Assembly (NCBI RefSeq): GCF_001405015.1
Contig: NZ_CYZX01000030.1
Coordinates: 1-24,111 of the forward strand
Direction of reading: 5' to 3'
DNA length: 24,111 nt
DNA from: Clostridium disporicum
GTDB taxonomy: Bacteria > Bacillota > Clostridia > Clostridiales > Clostridiaceae
In this document: in pieces, positions 21,615 to 24,111 of the stretch
Numbering within the stretch: position 1 is the stretch's first letter
How the letters are laid out: each line of letters starts with the position of its first letter
The notes under the pieces: generated by a model
Databases searched by the model: none
What the model was told of the DNA's origin: nothing
What the model saw: only the letters and a program-made list of their open reading frames with translations
Program-made: the position numbers and the translations under genes

Positions 21615-22154
21615 ATGTCAGAAATGGTTATAGGAAAAAAGACAGGTGTAGCAGCATTAAGAGCAAGGAGACCAGCACCAAAGCTAAGACCTAAAAATAA
21701 GGAGGATAATAAAATGGTAAGTAGTAATAATGAATTAGTTGAAGATGATTATGAGATTAAAGAAAGTATAGATTTAGATTCATTTAAACCATCAGAAAGT
21801 AAATCTATAAATAAAGGTATTGCTGAAGCAGGAGTAATGTCAATAATAAATTCTAAGACTGGAAAAAGAATAATAGTGTCTAATGAAATAATGGAGAAGT
21901 TAAATAAGCCAGAAAGGATAGTAATGTCATTTTCAGGGGATAAAATTGCTATAGGTGAACAACTACCGAATAATGATAATTACATAAATATAAAAGTTTT
22001 AAAGTCTAAGGGAGTTATTTATTCAGCAGGAATAGTTAAGGAAATAACAGATTTATATAAGTTAGATTTCAGTAATAAGACTTCTATTACATTTTTTGAT
22101 GTTGAATATGTTAAATATGAGGACAATGTTGTAGCAATAATAACAGTAAGTTAA
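21615..22154 (+). CDS. Unrecognised 179-residue protein with a basic N-terminal tail
   Basis: ATG 21615 follows AAAGGAGGAA (21600-21609). Residues 1-30 are rich in Arg, Lys, Pro and Ala (GVAALRARRPAPKLRPKNKE), likely disordered and able to contact nucleic acid. An acidic linker follows. The rest is a compact domain with GVMSIINSKTGKRIIVSNEI, MEKLNKPERIVMSFSGDKIA, IGEQLPNNDNYINIKVLKSK and a final beta strand (VVAIITVS). No family is recognised. The position after a putative DNA-binding protein suggests a shared role in DNA maintenance of the element, but this is weak. Confidence 0.6.
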   Translation: MSEMVIGKKTGVAALRARRPAPKLRPKNKEDNKMVSSNNELVEDDYEIKESIDLDSFKPSESKSINKGIAEAGVMSIINSKTGKRIIVSNEIMEKLNKPERIVMSFSGDKIAIGEQLPNNDNYINIKVLKSKGVIYSAGIVKEITDLYKLDFSNKTSITFFDVEYVKYEDNVVAIITVS

Positions 22155-22177
22155 TTGTACTTGATAAGTATATTAAA

Positions 22178-22216
22178 TCACTAAGCATTGTGCTATGTTG
22201 GTTCAATGCTTAGTGA
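22178..22216 (+). terminator. Perfect 13-bp hairpin after the 179-residue gene
   Basis: TCACTAAGCATTG (22178-22190) pairs perfectly with CAATGCTTAGTGA (22204-22216) around a 13-base loop. No T run follows directly, so it could be a weak terminator or another kind of site. It is 24 bases after the stop and 26 before the next small gene. Confidence 0.55.
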
Positions 22217-22241
22217 AATAAATGTAAGAGGAGTATAGTAA

Positions 22242-22388
22242 ATGAGTTTAAATAATGCAGTAAGAAATAATAATTTACAAAATTCAATATATGGAGAAAT
22301 TATAGAAGAAGATATAACAAGAAGAGAACAAGAAGAAATAATGGCTAGTGAATGGTTTATAAACTGGATGAAAGATTATCATTACTAA
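22242..22388 (+). CDS. Unrecognised 48-residue protein
   Basis: ATG 22242 follows AGAGGAGTA (22227-22235). The peptide has a polar Asn-rich start (MSLNNAVRNNNLQNS), a charged middle (EIIEEDITRREQEEI) and an aromatic end (SEWFINWMKDYHY). The middle and end would form an amphipathic helix. No family is recognised. Good RBS and codon use like its neighbours support it being a real gene; a second small gene follows 26 bases later. Confidence 0.55.
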   Translation: MSLNNAVRNNNLQNSIYGEIIEEDITRREQEEIMASEWFINWMKDYHY

Positions 22389-22414
22389 AAAGTGTACAAT
22401 AAGGAGAAAAAATT

Positions 22415-22528
22415 ATGAGTTCCAATAATAACAGTAATGAGGTAATAGATTTACTTTCAGAAATAATAATTAATTTTATATCTAAAATGACTAGCACAAG
22501 CAATACTGATAAATTTAAAAAACTGTAA
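22415..22528 (+). CDS. Unrecognised 37-residue protein
   Basis: ATG 22415 follows AAGGAGAAA (22401-22409). The peptide has a polar start (MSSNNNSNEV), a hydrophobic core (IDLLSEIIINFISKM) and a polar Lys-containing end. The core is amphipathic and too short and polar at its edges to be a sure membrane span. Third in the run of small genes from 22242, with 19 bases to the next gene. Confidence 0.5.
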   Translation: MSSNNNSNEVIDLLSEIIINFISKMTSTSNTDKFKKL

Positions 22529-22547
22529 TCTAAAAGGAGAAATTAAG

Positions 22548-22985
22548 ATGAAAGATAGAGAAATGAAAAGAGCTAAAGAAGTCATAGAGAAAGGAGATGG
22601 AAGGCATATGTATACTATGGAACAACTTTTATTTAGATTGTCAATAAAAATACCTAATCAAAATATAAATGAAGTAATAGATAAACTTAAGAGATTATCT
22701 ATAGTACCAAGTGCAATATTCAAAACTAGTTGTGGACTTATAGTAGAGTGGTGGACGATGAGATGTCAAGTCATTCTTGATTATAATAACTATATTAAAT
22801 TAATTAAAGAATTTTTAGAGTATGTAGATAGTATAGGGGTTAATGAATGGATATTTGATACAGGATGTCTAAGTGATAGTTTACCAGTTGAATACGATAA
22901 CTTAGAGGTGATAATTAACCCAAGATTTACAGTAGAAAATTTTAATAATACTGGAGAGATAGAGATAAATGATGAAACTAAATAG
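22548..22985 (+). CDS. Unrecognised 145-residue protein
   Basis: ATG 22548 follows AAAAGGAGAAA (22532-22542). The N-terminal 30 residues are basic (REMKRAKEVIEKGDGRHMYT), then a helical part (MEQLLFRLSIKIPNQNINEV, IDKLKRLSIVPSA) and a mixed region with several Trp and Cys (IVEWWTMRCQVILD, NEWIFDTGCLSDS). It ends in an acidic tail. No motif or family is recognised. It is the fourth of a closely spaced set of plus-strand genes, probably one transcript from 22242. Confidence 0.6.
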   Translation: MKDREMKRAKEVIEKGDGRHMYTMEQLLFRLSIKIPNQNINEVIDKLKRLSIVPSAIFKTSCGLIVEWWTMRCQVILDYNNYIKLIKEFLEYVDSIGVNEWIFDTGCLSDSLPVEYDNLEVIINPRFTVENFNNTGEIEINDETK

Positions 22986-23081
22986 GACAAGTTATATAGT
23001 TAAGTAAATCTAAACCAGTTACTCTGTTAAAAATAATAGGTATATATTAATAAATAACCAATTCAAAAGGAGAAGATGAAC

Positions 23082-23447
23082 ATGATAAATGAAATAATTA
23101 AAGAAAACGTATTAATAAACTTTGATATTGATATTAATGAAAATGGAAAAGGGAGAGATGAGATGGCAATAGATACATATACAATAATAGTTCCAATTGA
23201 AGCTATTACAGAAGAAGTATCATTAGATGAATTACATATGGAGTTTAACTCATGTATAAGTAATGTCAAGATAGCAGAAAAGAAAATTACTATGGATTAT
23301 TTTACAGGTGAAACTACATTCATAAGAACAGTAAGTGAAATCCAAGAACATATTAGAATTATGGTAAATAGTATAAGGAATAAATTAGCTAATATTAAAA
23401 TAGGTAATTTTAAATTAGTATATAACTTCTATACTTGGAGAGATTAA
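23082..23447 (+). CDS. Unrecognised 121-residue protein
   Basis: Two ATG codons are close together; ATG 23082 lies nine bases from AAGGAG (23067-23072), while ATG 23076 is too near. The product is acidic and beta-rich: NVLINFDIDINENGKGRDEM, DTYTIIVPIEAITEEVSLDE, KKITMDYFTGETTFIRTVSE and a last strand IGNFKLVYNFYTW. No family is recognised. A long hairpin follows directly, and the next gene is the large serine recombinase. Confidence 0.6.
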   Translation: MINEIIKENVLINFDIDINENGKGRDEMAIDTYTIIVPIEAITEEVSLDELHMEFNSCISNVKIAEKKITMDYFTGETTFIRTVSEIQEHIRIMVNSIRNKLANIKIGNFKLVYNFYTWRD

Positions 23448-23455
23448 TTAATGAT

Positions 23456-23501
23456 GGAAAATATCATTATTATTGAAATGACAATATTAATGGTATTTTC
23501 C
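23456..23501. repeat. Long interrupted inverted repeat before the serine recombinase
   Basis: GGAAAATA (23456-23463) pairs with TATTTTCC (23494-23501). Inside, CATTA pairs with TAATG, and ATTG with CAAT, around a short loop, with only single- or two-base mismatches between blocks. There is no T run after it, so it is not a classical terminator. The location, 75 bases upstream of the recombinase start, suggests a regulatory or recombinase-related site; it may also simply end the 23082 transcript. Confidence 0.5.
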
Positions 23502-23575
23502 GTTATAAACTAAGATGATAAGTATATATTATAAATTCGATTAGAGGAAAAACATAAAAATTGGAGGTATATGAA

Positions 23576-24111
23576 ATGGTTTTAAAGAAGTTACTTAATA
23601 ATATAGAAGATGAGAATGTAAGAAAAAGATTAGCTCTATATACTCGTGTTAGTACTATAGAGCAATCTGAAGAAGGCTATAGTATAGATGAACAAGAAAG
23701 ATTACTAAGGAGTTGGGCTGAGAAAAACAATTATGAAGTGTATAAGTGTTATTCCGATAGAGGGATTAGTGGAAAAGATATTAAAAATAGACCAGCTTTG
23801 AAAGAGTTATTAAAAGATGCAGAAGAAAAAAAGTTTGATATGGTTATCTCATGGAAGATAAACCGTATAAGTAGAAAGTTAGCTGATGTATTAAAGATAG
23901 TTGACATATTAGAGAAGAATGATATAACATTCAAATCATATTCAGAGCCATTTGAAACAGATACACCAGCTGGAAAAATGCAATTTCAGATGATGGCATT
24001 GATAGGAGAGTTTGAGAGAGGTACTATAGCTCAAAATGTAAAGATGGGGATGTGTGCAAAAGCAAAATCAGGAGAATGGTGTGGAGGTAGAGTTTTAGGG
24101 TATGACCTAGT
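23576..24111 (+). CDS. Large serine recombinase, N-terminal part (runs off the window)
   Basis: ATG 23576 follows TTGGAGG (23560-23566); the ATG at 23571 meets a stop after four codons. The 178 codons present contain the resolvase-type catalytic domain: LALYTRVSTIEQSEEGYSID with nucleophile S26, then YSDRGISGKDIKNRPAL, ISWKINRISRKLADVL, and GKMQFQMMALIGEFERGTIA of the long helix. The start of the Recombinase (PF07508) domain follows (GEWCGGRVLGYDL). This is the TnpX/TndX/phage-integrase type, which inserts and excises mobile elements at short target sites. The C-terminal zinc-ribbon and coiled-coil parts lie beyond the end. Intact as far as seen. Confidence 0.93.
   Translation, partial: MVLKKLLNNIEDENVRKRLALYTRVSTIEQSEEGYSIDEQERLLRSWAEKNNYEVYKCYSDRGISGKDIKNRPALKELLKDAEEKKFDMVISWKINRISRKLADVLKIVDILEKNDITFKSYSEPFETDTPAGKMQFQMMALIGEFERGTIAQNVKMGMCAKAKSGEWCGGRVLGYDL

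Noticed and set aside
16200..23500. CRISPR array in the repeat-rich part of the window
   Set aside because: The repeats seen are hairpins, each different, with no regular repeat-spacer pattern, and no cas gene is visible.

Overview
The window is strongly AT-rich, with A-rich codon use, GGAGG-type ribosome binding sites and many short intrinsic terminators. This points to a low-GC Clostridia-class Bacillota (Firmicutes) host; the species cannot be fixed from the sequence. Almost everything here is accessory DNA. Two kinds of sequence are joined: a GC-richer block (about 139-4960) that looks like the wreck of an element from another Firmicute, and a native-looking AT-rich block (about 4961 to the end).

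Block 1 (1-4960) is a nest of mobile elements. It opens with the 3' end of an IS3-family insertion sequence (1-138) that truncates an unrecognised gene (139-533). The next unrecognised gene is split. Its 5' part (559-774) and 3' part (4285-4731) join exactly in frame if the DNA between them is removed together with one copy of a TTAG target duplication. The inserted unit (775-4284) is a composite structure: a truncated IS5-family copy (775-1220), a cargo of nucleotidyltransferase 3' fragment, SAM methyltransferase and HD-domain protein, and a complete IS5-family copy (3072-4284). The block ends with a terminator and the 3' tail of a minus-strand gene that abuts hsdM.

Block 2 (4961-11142) is a type I restriction-modification locus: a 5'-truncated hsdM that starts at its SAM-binding motif and also carries NHPF where NPPF is expected, an intact hsdS, a predicted zinc metallopeptidase gene, a terminator, and an intact hsdR with its own likely promoter. 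Modification is probably lost, so the system is probably inactive unless another hsdM supplies the M subunit.

Block 3 (11255-14044) has a Y-family DNA polymerase behind a promoter with a LexA-like box, a small downstream partner gene, a small protein resembling DnaA domain I, and a minus-strand serine resolvase with candidate site repeats upstream.

Block 4 (14431-15994) is an MFS efflux-type transporter. A candidate attenuator precedes it: promoter, an 8-residue leader peptide, hairpins, and a 27-residue ORF that overlaps the transporter start.

Block 5 (16157-24111) is a string of small plus-strand genes, most with their own RBS and many followed by a hairpin terminator. They include a DUF960 protein, several unrecognised proteins, very small genes of 27, 37 and 48 residues, and a Mor-like regulator broken by an in-frame stop. 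A 1-kb gene-free, A-rich stretch with a G-tract cluster lies among them. The window ends inside a large serine recombinase gene. The recombinase, resolvase and gene-plus-terminator layout suggest a large plasmid or integrative element, but no replication or conjugation gene is visible to settle which.
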